NCBI RefSeq assembly: GCF_008710285.1
Contig: NZ_VYQF01000001.1
Coordinates: 124,001 to 188,000, forward strand
Direction: 5' to 3'
Source of the DNA: Ginsengibacter hankyongi
Lineage (GTDB): Bacteria > Bacteroidota > Bacteroidia > Chitinophagales > Chitinophagaceae
Length of the DNA: 64,000 nucleotides
Shown: positions 16,482 to 24,500 of the stretch, one piece after another
Layout of the letters: each line of letters starts with the position of its first letter
How positions within the stretch are numbered: the first letter of the stretch is position 1
Program-made: the position numbers and the translations under genes
Notes under the pieces: model-generated
What the model was told of the DNA's origin: nothing
Seen by the model: the letters and a program-made list of their open reading frames with translations, nothing else
The model's database searches: none

Positions 16482-19400
16482 TTATTTGTTGGGATATTTT
16501 TTGCGCATCATTCTATAATATAATAAAGGCACAACAAGCAGTGTAAGAAATGTTGATGTAATCGTTCCACCCATTAATGAAATTGCAAGGCCCTGGAAAA
16601 TAGGATCAAATAAGATAATCACTGCGCCTAAAGCTACAGCGCCTGCTGTTAATAAAATAGGTGTTGTTCTCACTGCGCCTGCTTCTATAATTGCCTGTTT
16701 TAATGGAATGCCTTCTCTAAGGCGGATATTAATAAAATCAATGAGGAGTACCGAGTTTCGGACCATTACACCTGCCAGTGCTATAAAACCGATCATTGAA
16801 GTTGCTGTGAAATAAGCGCCCAGCATCCAGTGGCCCAAAACAATTCCTATTAATGATAGTGGAATAGCAGCAAGCATAACCAATGGCACAGTAAAGTTTT
16901 GAAACCAACCTACAATTAATATGTAGATCAATAAAATAACCACAGCAAATGCAATACCTAAGTCCCTGAAAACTTCAAATGTAATCTGCCATTCGCCATC
17001 CCATTTTAAAGAATAATTATCTTCCATTTCCGGCTGATGTGTGTATTCTTCTTTCAATGAAAAGCCTTTTGGAACCTGTATGTTTTTTAAACTATCAGAA
17101 ATTCGTGACATAGCGTAAGACGGGCTTTCGAGACTTCCCGCCATATCAGCTACCACATACACAACTTCCTTCTGGTTTTTGCGGTAAATACTTTTTTGCT
17201 TTATTTGTTTTGTAACAGTTACCAAATCTCTTATCGGCACCTCATTACCCTGCATACCCATAACTTTTACATCGAGTATGTCATCCATATTTGCTTTGTC
17301 CGAATCATTTAATTGCAGTTTGATAATAGTTTGATTATAGGACGCAGGCTGATATATATTACCAACGGGCATGCCCGACAATGCAGCGTTTACGGTCGCC
17401 GTTACCTGCGCAGGCGCTACACCATACCGCATTGCTTTTTCTTTATCAACAGTTACATGATACTCAGGCTGATCATCTTCTACCATCCAGTCTGCGTCAA
17501 CTACATCTGTTGTTTTACTGAACAAAGTTTTTACCTGTTTTGCCATTTTTATTTGTTCATTGTAATCAGGCCCATATATTTCTGCAACCAATGTAGATAA
17601 CACCGGTGGCCCTGGCGGCACTTCAACAATCTTCACATTTGCATTGTATTTTGCTGCTATAACCTGTACGGGCACACGCATTTGTTTTGCGATTGCATGG
17701 CTTTGCAAACTGCGATCTTTCTTGTCAACCAGGTTTACCTGAACATCTGCAACATTATCCCCTCTTCTCAAATCATAATGCCGCACTAAACCATTAAAAC
17801 TAATGGGCGCCGATGTTCCAATATAAGCCTGGTAGTTTCTAACTAACGGCTGCCTTGAAACGTAGTCGGCGATATCTTTTGCAACGGCCTGTGTTTTTTC
17901 CAAAGTAGTGCCTTCGGGCATGTCAATTACAACCTGGAATTCATTCTTATTATCGAACGGCAACATTTTTACAGCAACCGCTTTGGTGTAAAACATAGAA
18001 AGAGATGCAAGTAAAATCACCACAATACTTATAATAAATGTCCACCGTTTCCACCTTGATTCCAGCATCGGGCGAATGAATGAGCGATAAATTTTATAGA
18101 TGCGGGTTTCTTCAAGTATATGTGGTTTGCTTTCTTTGTGACTGATTCCTTTTCTTTCTTTCTCACGCAGGAAAATGTAACCAAGATATGGCGTAAGCGT
18201 TAATGCCACAATCAATGATAGCATCATGGCAATAGATGCACCAATGGGCATTGGACTCATATAGGGCCCCATCATTCCCGACACAAAAGCCATCGGCAAT
18301 ACCGCTGCTACAACAGTGAACGTTGCAAGTATTGTCGGGTTACCTACTTCATTAATAGCATAGATGGCAGCCTGCAATGGCGGCAGCTTTTTCATTTTGA
18401 AATGCCGATGCATATTCTCCGCAATGATAATGGAATCATCTACCACAATACCCGTAATAAATACTAATGCAAACAGTGTAATGCGGTTTAAAGTATAATG
18501 CATGAAGTAGTAACTGAATAACGTAAGGGCAAATGTTACCGGTACTGATAAGAATACCACTAACCCGCCACGCCAGCCCATTGCCAGCATTACAAATAAA
18601 GTAACTACCACAATCGCGATAAATAAATGGAGTAATAATTCTGATACTTTATCTGAAGCAGTTTCGCCATAGTTTCTTGTAACAGTTAGTTGCACATCAT
18701 TAGGCAGTAAATCTTTCTTGAGATGCTCCACTTTAGCAAGAATCTTTTCAGATATTTGCATCGCATCGGCACCTTTCTTTTTGGCAATAGATAAAGTAAC
18801 AGCCGGATAATTTGATTTGAATTTATTAGCTTTTGAAGTATCTGCCCTACCATAGCCAAACAACACATATTGATTAGAGGTTTCAGGCGCTTCTTCTACC
18901 CTTGCAATTTGTTTTAGATAAACCGGCTGTTGTTGATTGATACCGACAACAAGGTTGGCTACATCGTCGGACGTATTTAAAAAATTTCCTGTTTCAACAG
19001 AAAAAACAGTGTCTTGCTGCAACAGGTTACCACTCTGCATCTGCGTATTGCTGCCTTGTATTTGTTTGCTGACAGATAAAAAATCTACATGGTTTTCCGC
19101 CATCTTATTTTTATCTAGTACTACTTTTATTTCACGGCTTCTTCCCCCGATAATATTAATGTCTGAAACATCCGGTATCTTTTTAATTTCATTGGTAAGC
19201 TCCTGCCCAATTTGTTTCAACCGGTAATCATCATAGTTTTCGCTCCACAAAGTTAAGCCCAATACAGGCACGTCATCTATCGATCTTGTTTTTATCAATG
19301 GAAGTGTGACACCTTGCGGCATCTTGTCCATATTCTTCATCAATTCATTATAAAGTTTTACCAAAGAATTTTCTACATTTTCTCCCACATAAAATTGAAC

Positions 19401-19691
19401 GATCAGCATAGCCTGTCCTTTCATGGATGTAGAATACACATACTCAACGCCCTTCACATTCGAAATCATTTTCTCCAAAGGCTCCGCCACTTTTGTTTCT
19501 ACATCCTTGGGCTCGGCGCCGGGATAACCAATAAAAATATCGGCCATCGGCACCTGTATTTGTGGTTCTTCCTCACGAGGGATCAAATACGTGCTGTATG
19601 CACCAATCAATAAAAATGCAATCATTAACAGTATCGTTAATTTCGACTGTATGAAAGCCTTAGCTATATTACCTGCAAATCCATTTTTCAT
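16482..19691 (-). CDS. RND-family efflux pump, inner-membrane subunit
   Basis: 1069 residues, standard RND length. N-terminal helix (SKLTILLMIAFLLIGAYSTY), porter region with NIIGGRSREIKV, the helix-4 proton-relay motif GIVVDDSIIIAENMHRHF with two adjacent aspartates, helix 5-6 (ATFTVVAAVLPMAFVSGMMG), and the C-terminal repeat ending in PIFQGLAISLMGG and VVPLLYYRMM. The aspartate pair fits HAE1/hydrophobe-type pumps more than CzcA metal pumps. Operon order TolC, adaptor, pump, PII-like, DUF2892. The operon promoter carries the S-type site shared with sulfide and persulfide genes, so the substrate may be a sulfur-related toxic compound; that is inference. Confidence 0.92.
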   Translation of the reverse strand: MKNGFAGNIAKAFIQSKLTILLMIAFLLIGAYSTYLIPREEEPQIQVPMADIFIGYPGAEPKDVETKVAEPLEKMISNVKGVEYVYSTSMKGQAMLIVQFYVGENVENSLVKLYNELMKNMDKMPQGVTLPLIKTRSIDDVPVLGLTLWSENYDDYRLKQIGQELTNEIKKIPDVSDINIIGGRSREIKVVLDKNKMAENHVDFLSVSKQIQGSNTQMQSGNLLQQDTVFSVETGNFLNTSDDVANLVVGINQQQPVYLKQIARVEEAPETSNQYVLFGYGRADTSKANKFKSNYPAVTLSIAKKKGADAMQISEKILAKVEHLKKDLLPNDVQLTVTRNYGETASDKVSELLLHLFIAIVVVTLFVMLAMGWRGGLVVFLSVPVTFALTLFSYYFMHYTLNRITLFALVFITGIVVDDSIIIAENMHRHFKMKKLPPLQAAIYAINEVGNPTILATFTVVAAVLPMAFVSGMMGPYMSPMPIGASIAMMLSLIVALTLTPYLGYIFLREKERKGISHKESKPHILEETRIYKIYRSFIRPMLESRWKRWTFIISIVVILLASLSMFYTKAVAVKMLPFDNKNEFQVVIDMPEGTTLEKTQAVAKDIADYVSRQPLVRNYQAYIGTSAPISFNGLVRHYDLRRGDNVADVQVNLVDKKDRSLQSHAIAKQMRVPVQVIAAKYNANVKIVEVPPGPPVLSTLVAEIYGPDYNEQIKMAKQVKTLFSKTTDVVDADWMVEDDQPEYHVTVDKEKAMRYGVAPAQVTATVNAALSGMPVGNIYQPASYNQTIIKLQLNDSDKANMDDILDVKVMGMQGNEVPIRDLVTVTKQIKQKSIYRKNQKEVVYVVADMAGSLESPSYAMSRISDSLKNIQVPKGFSLKEEYTHQPEMEDNYSLKWDGEWQITFEVFRDLGIAFAVVILLIYILIVGWFQNFTVPLVMLAAIPLSLIGIVLGHWMLGAYFTATSMIGFIALAGVMVRNSVLLIDFINIRLREGIPLKQAIIEAGAVRTTPILLTAGAVALGAVIILFDPIFQGLAISLMGGTITSTFLTLLVVPLLYYRMMRKKYPNK

Positions 19692-19740
19692 TTGATCCTA
19701 TTAATTCGTTTTAACTTTGAAACAGGGAAAAATTGGGAGC

Positions 19741-20844
19741 CTATTTTATTTTTACAGGAATTCCGTTATATATTTTTCCATCGGCACTTACAATAAACTG
19801 TTCATTCTTTCCTAATCCGCTTAGCACTTCTGCTTTATCGCCAAAAGTTTTACCTAACCTCACCCAGCGAAGTAATGCCGTATTGTTGGCACTTATCGTG
19901 TACAGTCCCGTTAGTTGATCTTTATTAATTATACTTGAAACCGGCACCAGAACAGCATCTGTATCTACTTCAACTTTATTGGAAGATGCTATTGAAAGAT
20001 TAGCATACATGCCGGCATATAAACCATTTTTCTCTTTATCAGGAATGCTTACTTTAATAAGATACTGGCCACCCGTAAACTGCGATGATTGATTAAGCTG
20101 GGTAACTTTGCCGGTGAAAATTTTGTTGATAGATTTAATATTTACCGTTACTGACTGGCCTTGTTTTACCTGGTTGATTTGAGTTTCAGGCACTGCAGCG
20201 CTTATTTGATAAGAGCCGCTTTGTTCAATAGTAACTATTGGCATTCCCGGATTTGCCATGCTTCCCGCATCTGCTAATTTTTGTGTAACCGTACCCGAAA
20301 ACGGAGCCGTTAAGGTTGTGTAGGCCAACATTGCATTTACTTCGTTGCGCATTTGTTTTGCAGATTCCAGTCTTGATTTTGCTGAATTGTATTGAAGTGT
20401 AGCATTATCCAACTCTTTTGCTGTCGCACTCTGCTGCTTGTATAAAGCGGTGAAGCGATCATAATCTTTTTGCGCATTTTGTAAAGCATCATTAGCCTCT
20501 GCTATCGAAGCATCTACCTGGGCACGTTTTGCAACAATATCATTATTACTTATGGAAGCAATTAACTGTCCCTTATTTACATGGTCTCCAACCTTTACAT
20601 TCAGTTTTGTTATATAGCCCATTACTCTTGTACTGATATTTGCTGATTGCGATGCCTCAACCTGTCCGCTTATATTAATAGCCTGCTGGTCGTTGCCTGA
20701 TGGCGTAGCAACAGTTACAACAACGGCACTGTCTGTGTTTGGTTCGGCTTTCGTTTTATTCTTAGTGGAACAGGAACTTAATGCCAAGAATCCAATAACA
20801 GTAAAGAGTTGTAGTATATTTTTTGTATTCGCAATCATGCTCAT
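19741..20844 (-). CDS. RND periplasmic adaptor (membrane fusion protein), lipoprotein
   Basis: 367 residues with signal and lipobox LALSSC, so anchored by lipid. Then the usual order: beta-barrel/lipoyl half (VEASQSANISTRVMGYITKL, VKVGDHVNKGQLIA), a coiled-coil hairpin (about 85-165; AQVDASIAEANDALQNAQKD), second lipoyl half (YTTLTAPFSGTV) and beta-barrel (GQSVTVNI). It bridges the RND pump to TolC. It starts 11 bp after the TolC gene and ends 49 bp before the pump gene. Confidence 0.92.
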   Translation of the reverse strand: MSMIANTKNILQLFTVIGFLALSSCSTKNKTKAEPNTDSAVVVTVATPSGNDQQAINISGQVEASQSANISTRVMGYITKLNVKVGDHVNKGQLIASISNNDIVAKRAQVDASIAEANDALQNAQKDYDRFTALYKQQSATAKELDNATLQYNSAKSRLESAKQMRNEVNAMLAYTTLTAPFSGTVTQKLADAGSMANPGMPIVTIEQSGSYQISAAVPETQINQVKQGQSVTVNIKSINKIFTGKVTQLNQSSQFTGGQYLIKVSIPDKEKNGLYAGMYANLSIASSNKVEVDTDAVLVPVSSIINKDQLTGLYTISANNTALLRWVRLGKTFGDKAEVLSGLGKNEQFIVSADGKIYNGIPVKIK

Positions 20845-20855
20845 TTTGTAATAGT

Positions 20856-22196
20856 TTATTTAGTTGATGCTTTTAATAGTTGTAAATACGCCTTAGTAAT
20901 ATTCGATGTAAATATTGCCTGGGCCAATGCAAATTTTTGTTGTGAAAGTTGATTGGTTGCCATTAGTACATCAGTTGTATTCACCAAGCCCTGCTGGTAA
21001 CGGTTTTGTAAAATCATTAATGATTCCGAAGCCTGTTCGATTGCAAGTTTTTGTTGTTTAATATTGAACGATGCATCTGCAAGATCCCGGTAGGCTTTAT
21101 CAAGTTCCAACTGGCTCTCATCTTTTTGCTTTGCTAATTCTTCTGATAATTTATTTCGTTCTAACGTCTGTGTGGCAATTGTATTTTTTGTCCTGTTTCC
21201 TTTGAAGATGTCCCACGAAAGTTGAATACCTGCCAAGTAAGCATTGGCTCCAAAACCGAGAGCCTGCCTGTCATTGAACTGGTAACTTCCAAATGCATTT
21301 AACTTTGGCAGGTAACTCATTTTACTTGACTTAATCATCAAATCAGAAGTTTCAATAGCTTTTTGCATCGCAAGAAAATCTGACCGGGAAGATGCAATTT
21401 TTGTGGCTGTATCATTTGCCGGTGTTTCCTGCTGCAAAGTATTTTCTGGTTTATAAATAACACCGTCGCCTTGCCCCATTAGCAAACTGAGGTAGTCGGA
21501 TGCATTACGGATATTACTCTTTGCTTTTGCCAGGTTAGTTTCAACGGTAGTAACCTGCACCTGTGCATTCAGCAAATCCGACTTTTGAATTAACCCTTGC
21601 TTAAAATGATTATCAGTAAATGTGTAAACTGAATTTGTTGTCTGCAATGCTTCTTCCAAAACTTTTACCGCATCGTAAGCTAATTGTAATTGCAGGTAGG
21701 CTTTCTGAACTTCAAAAGTTAAATATTCTTTGGTCCGTTGTGTTTTGTATTGATATAATTCTATTTGCTTTGCAGCAGCCTTTCTTTTGTACAGTATATC
21801 CATATTTATCAATGGCTGCTGCACTTCCAGTTTTGTTGTAAAGTCAGGAGTACCTGAAGGGTGGTTTAGAAGATCCGGATTAAAATCATTTTGAGTGATA
21901 GATTTTTGCTGAAGCTTAAATCCAAATGCATTGAGCGGATTATCAGTACTCATTGCTGTATAGGAAAAACCAACCTGCGGCAAATAAATAGCCTCTGTTT
22001 GTTTGTAGTTGGATGCAGCAATATTTTCATCCAGCTTAGCAAGTTGAATTCTCTTGTTATTATTTAAAGTTGCTGCGATCGCATCAGAAAGACTTAATTG
22101 TCTTAGACTGTCCTGCGCTGAAACTTTTAATACAACCGCATTAAAAATGATGACTGTTGTAAAGGCTGCTAAAATGAAATGTCTTCTTCTGTTCAC
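20856..22196 (-). CDS. TolC-family outer-membrane efflux protein
   Basis: 446 residues, N-terminal signal (FILAAFTTVIIFNAVVLKVSAQ), two internal repeats of the OEP family (NNKRIQLAKLDENIAAS... and later QKLAIEQASESLMILQNRYQ, QGLVNTTDVLMATNQLSQQ), alpha-helical barrel composition. Forms the outer-membrane channel of the tripartite pump and is the first gene of the operon; the S-type activator site and a matching -7 box lie just upstream. Confidence 0.92.
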   Translation of the reverse strand: MNRRRHFILAAFTTVIIFNAVVLKVSAQDSLRQLSLSDAIAATLNNNKRIQLAKLDENIAASNYKQTEAIYLPQVGFSYTAMSTDNPLNAFGFKLQQKSITQNDFNPDLLNHPSGTPDFTTKLEVQQPLINMDILYKRKAAAKQIELYQYKTQRTKEYLTFEVQKAYLQLQLAYDAVKVLEEALQTTNSVYTFTDNHFKQGLIQKSDLLNAQVQVTTVETNLAKAKSNIRNASDYLSLLMGQGDGVIYKPENTLQQETPANDTATKIASSRSDFLAMQKAIETSDLMIKSSKMSYLPKLNAFGSYQFNDRQALGFGANAYLAGIQLSWDIFKGNRTKNTIATQTLERNKLSEELAKQKDESQLELDKAYRDLADASFNIKQQKLAIEQASESLMILQNRYQQGLVNTTDVLMATNQLSQQKFALAQAIFTSNITKAYLQLLKASTK

Positions 22197-22214
22197 TTAT
22201 TTTTAATTTAACCG

Positions 22215-22258
22215 CAAAATTAATTGCATCAAAAGTGGTAAAGTGTAACATTTGTAAC
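22215..22258 (-). promoter_or_regulatory. S-type Crp/Fnr site and -7 box of the TolC-MFP-RND operon
   Basis: GTAACATTTGTAAC at 22245-22258 (on the minus strand GTTAC-AAAT-GTTAC, one half-site deviating by one base) and TAATTTTG on the minus strand at 22215-22222, a perfect TAnnTTTG. Centre-to-centre distance is 33 bp, as for an activator bound near -41.5. Confidence 0.6.
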
Positions 22259-22298
22259 GTTCTCGGCTATTCGTTTATAAAAAAATTATTAAATAGGG

Positions 22299-22342
22299 TG
22301 AAAAAAAAGTACTGCCGCATGGTTAACATGCGGCAGTACTTT
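22299..22342 (-). terminator. Terminator of the rhodanese-thioredoxin operon
   Basis: A 15-bp stem, AAGTACTGCCGCATG (22307-22321 region) with CATGCGGCAGTACTT (22327-22341), and a 5-base loop, followed on the minus strand by eight T. It closes the operon ending at 22364. Confidence 0.9.
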
Positions 22343-22363
22343 AAGAAAAAATTACCTACTTAA

Positions 22364-22675
22364 TTATTTTACAAACTGGCTCACCTGGTTCCAGGTTCCA
22401 CCATTTATTACGTTTGTAAATCCATTTTGTTCCAGTATACTTTTTGCCTGGCTGCTCCGTCCACCGCTGCGGCAGAATACAACGATATTCTTTTTGTTTT
22501 TAAATTTTGCCAATTGGGATGCAACAGTATTTAATGGAATATTTACTGACCCTTTTACATGGCCTTCAGCAAATTCACCGGGGGTTCTTACATCCACCAG
22601 GAAAGCTCCTTCGTTAATAATGTTCTTTAAATCTACAGTTGGTCCTCCACCAAATAGGGATTGAAAAATATTCAT
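22364..22675 (-). CDS. Single-domain rhodanese
   Basis: 103 residues, one rhodanese domain with VDVRTPGEFAEGHVKGSVNI and the catalytic loop VVFCRSGGRSSQA, C68 being the persulfide-carrying residue. CRSGGR is the six-residue loop of sulfur transferases rather than Cdc25-type phosphatases. Cytoplasmic. Last gene of an operon with thioredoxin, DUF6132 and a YgaP-like protein; likely moves sulfane sulfur to or from thioredoxin. Confidence 0.93.
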   Translation of the reverse strand: MNIFQSLFGGGPTVDLKNIINEGAFLVDVRTPGEFAEGHVKGSVNIPLNTVASQLAKFKNKKNIVVFCRSGGRSSQAKSILEQNGFTNVINGGTWNQVSQFVK

Positions 22676-22687
22676 TTGTTTTAAATT

Positions 22688-22984
22688 TTATATTGTGAAT
22701 TTCTTGATTACATCAACTAATCCTGCCTTAGGTATTACGCCGCTTTGCCTCCAAACGGCTTTCCCTTTTTTAAATATTATTAAAGTAGGTACTCCCTGAA
22801 TTTGATATTGGCCGGCTGTAGCCGGATTTTTATCCACATCAATTTTCAGGATAGTGGCAGTTTCACCCACTTCTTTCTTTACATCTTTAAGAATAGGAGC
22901 CATCATTTTGCAAGGGCCACACCATTCTGCAGAAAAATCTACCAATACTGGTTTATCGGATTGTATGATTTCATTAAATGTCAT
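22688..22984 (-). CDS. Thioredoxin
   Basis: 98 residues, a minimal thioredoxin fold with the active site WCGPCK (C22, C25), a buried aspartate (VDFSAEW) and the cis-proline GVPTLIIFKKG. Cytoplasmic dithiol reductant; with rhodanese 12 bp downstream it probably reduces protein persulfides. Confidence 0.95.
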   Translation of the reverse strand: MTFNEIIQSDKPVLVDFSAEWCGPCKMMAPILKDVKKEVGETATILKIDVDKNPATAGQYQIQGVPTLIIFKKGKAVWRQSGVIPKAGLVDVIKKFTI

Positions 22985-22993
22985 TTTCTAATA

Positions 22994-23215
22994 TTATTCT
23001 TTTTCTTTTAAAGTTTGCTTTTTGGTTTCATTTTTAAACATCCCAAACACTAATGCACCCATGAATGCTCCATAAATTGTACTGTTAACAGGCTTTGATG
23101 TTATCACGCATGTGCCCGAATCGCATCCAATTTGTTGCCAATATAAATAACCCGCAATAGCGCCAATTGCAGCACCTATCATGTATAGCATATTATTTTT
23201 AAACCACTTCTTCAT
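22994..23215 (-). CDS. DUF6132-like small membrane protein
   Basis: The ATG at 23215 gives a 73-residue protein (MKKWFKNNMLYMIGAAIGAI); the longer start at 23278 would read back through the upstream gene. Two hydrophobic segments (MIGAAIGAIAGYLYWQ and IYGAFMGALVFGMF) flank a cysteine pair CDSGTC. Small membrane protein often seen with rhodaneses and thioredoxins in Bacteroidota; the CxxxxC pair may exchange thiols. Overlaps the previous gene by 17 bp, so translational coupling is likely. Confidence 0.7.
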   Translation of the reverse strand: MKKWFKNNMLYMIGAAIGAIAGYLYWQQIGCDSGTCVITSKPVNSTIYGAFMGALVFGMFKNETKKQTLKEKE

Positions 23216-23435
23216 ATGTAACATCTTTAGTAGTTTCTGTGCTTTTTTTAACAGGCGTTGCGCAACCATTAACACCACAGCAACCTATATTAAATACCGG
23301 CATTGCTGTAAATAGCAGACCTAGTAATCCCATCGCCCATTCTTTCACGATTACAGATTGCACAATAATAGCAACGCCCAGACCCAATCGTAAAAATCTC
23401 ATAAAATTCCAATTACTAAAAATTGCCTGTTTCAT
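23199..23435 (-). CDS. DUF2892-like (YgaP-type) membrane protein with CC-x3-C
   Basis: 78 residues with two hydrophobic helices (FLRLGLGVAIIVQSVIV, AMGLLGLLFTAMPVFNIG) followed by GCCGVNGCATP, three cysteines close to the membrane surface, and an acidic tail. First gene of the operon with DUF6132, thioredoxin and rhodanese. A role in membrane-proximal sulfur relay is inferred from neighbours and cysteine pattern. Confidence 0.72.
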   Translation of the reverse strand: MKQAIFSNWNFMRFLRLGLGVAIIVQSVIVKEWAMGLLGLLFTAMPVFNIGCCGVNGCATPVKKSTETTKDVTYEEVV

Positions 23436-23501
23436 TTTTTAATTTATTTAAATTCTTTCTTTTAATATATCTGATAAAGACATTTTATGAATTTGATAAA
23501 G

Positions 23502-23546
23502 CAAAAATAAATTCAATCATCCCCGTTTTTTGTAACAAAGGTTACA
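23502..23546 (-). promoter_or_regulatory. S-type Crp/Fnr site and -7 box of the YgaP-thioredoxin-rhodanese operon
   Basis: TGTAACAAAGGTTACA at 23531-23546, a perfect GTAAC-N4-GTTAC dyad, with TATTTTTG (minus strand) at 23502-23509. Centre distance 33 bp; the start codon is about 67 bp beyond the box. Confidence 0.7.
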
Positions 23547-23551
23547 AACAA

Positions 23552-23575
23552 AAAAGCAGCCAAAAAGCTGCTTTT
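23552..23575 (-). terminator. Terminator of the SQR-DsrC-DsrE operon
   Basis: AAAAGCAGC (23552-23560) pairs with GCTGCTTTT (23567-23575) around a 6-base loop, with a T-run following on the minus strand. It lies between the DsrE-like gene and the next operon's activator site. Confidence 0.7.
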
Positions 23576-23607
23576 AAAGTTTAAATGAGAATCGTTTTAA
23601 GAGGCGT

Positions 23608-24144
23608 CTATACAAACAACATGTGTACACCTTCTCCGGCGCTCTCTTTATAAAAATCACCAACGGTAATTACATCATCTACACCTTCATACAAATCTTC
23701 CTTCTTGTAATGAAACATATCCATGGCTAACTTACATGCCCATAATTTTACGCCTGACGCTGATAAAATATCCAGGAACTCAGGTATTTCGGGCATATCT
23801 ATTTTTTCCATTTCTTTTTTCATCATTGAGGTAGCCAATGCTTCCATACCAGGTAAACCGCCCAGCATAGTTGGCAGGTGCATAGCAGGATTGCCTACGG
23901 TAGCCACATGCAGATGTTCCAGTTTCTTTTTATGAACAGCCTCGAGGCCGAAAAAAGTAAAAAATATTTCTGCGTCTATGCCCTCCATACGGGCTCCGTT
24001 AGCTAATACAAAAGCAGCATATACATTTTCCAATGTTCCTTTAGATAAGATGATCATCATCTTTTTTATTACACCGTTATTTTCATGCATAACTGCTACA
24101 CCACTTCTCTCTAGCATTGCAGTTACTTCATCATTTTCATTCAT
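23608..24144 (-). CDS. DsrE/DsrF-like sulfurtransferase
   Basis: The ATG at 24144 gives 178 residues (MNENDEVTAMLERSG). The earlier in-frame ATG at 24201 would overlap the DsrC-like gene and add an untypical leader. DsrE-fold features: MMIILSKGTLENVYAAFVLANGARM, then EIFFTFFGLEA, and C137 in KLWACKLAMDMF, the conserved sulfur-binding position of DsrE2 proteins. Such proteins carry sulfane sulfur between SQR, rhodaneses and DsrC/TusA. Last gene of the SQR-DsrC-DsrE operon, 22 bp after the DsrC-like gene. Confidence 0.88.
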   Translation of the reverse strand: MNENDEVTAMLERSGVAVMHENNGVIKKMMIILSKGTLENVYAAFVLANGARMEGIDAEIFFTFFGLEAVHKKKLEHLHVATVGNPAMHLPTMLGGLPGMEALATSMMKKEMEKIDMPEIPEFLDILSASGVKLWACKLAMDMFHYKKEDLYEGVDDVITVGDFYKESAGEGVHMLFV

Positions 24145-24166
24145 AATTGACAAAAATTTAAATTTT

Positions 24167-24484
24167 TTAAATACAACTTGCGGGCTTGGGAATACCGGCA
24201 ATTTTCGTCGCGGTTTTTAATGGCGCTGTTGGAAACAACTGGTAGAACTCTTTAATATCTACCACTCCGCATTTTCCGACACGCCGTATGCTCAGCGCTA
24301 CGTTGTTCTTTTGTTCATTTTGCAAATACTTTAATACTTCCCAATGCCGCGGTGTTAAGGGAACATGCGCTTCGTCGGCCAGTGCTTCCCCAACTTTTTC
24401 ATCCCATTGGCTAAAATTTGTTAAGTATCCTTCTTCGTTTACGGCGATTGATTTACCGGCTATTGTCCTTTCATAATTGGTTAT
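24167..24484 (-). CDS. DsrC/TusE-like sulfur-relay protein without a standard start codon
   Basis: The minus strand between SQR and DsrE encodes TNYERTIAGKSIAVNEEGYL, then WDEKVGEALADEAHVPLTPRH, WEVLKYLQ and the C-terminus KIAGIPKPASCI, a full-length DsrC/TusE protein (105 residues). The invariant penultimate cysteine (C104) is present; the second DsrC cysteine, 11 residues earlier, is Thr93, so it is the TusE/one-cysteine type. There is no ATG, GTG or TTG upstream in frame: the frame opens after a stop inside the last codons of SQR and the natural start position is an ATA at 24484 (ATT is the only alternative). Either a rare start, a recent start-codon mutation, or a sequence error. Confidence 0.8.
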   Translation of the reverse strand: MTNYERTIAGKSIAVNEEGYLTNFSQWDEKVGEALADEAHVPLTPRHWEVLKYLQNEQKNNVALSIRRVGKCGVVDIKEFYQLFPTAPLKTATKIAGIPKPASCI

Positions 24485-24500
24485 TTTTAATTTTAATAAT

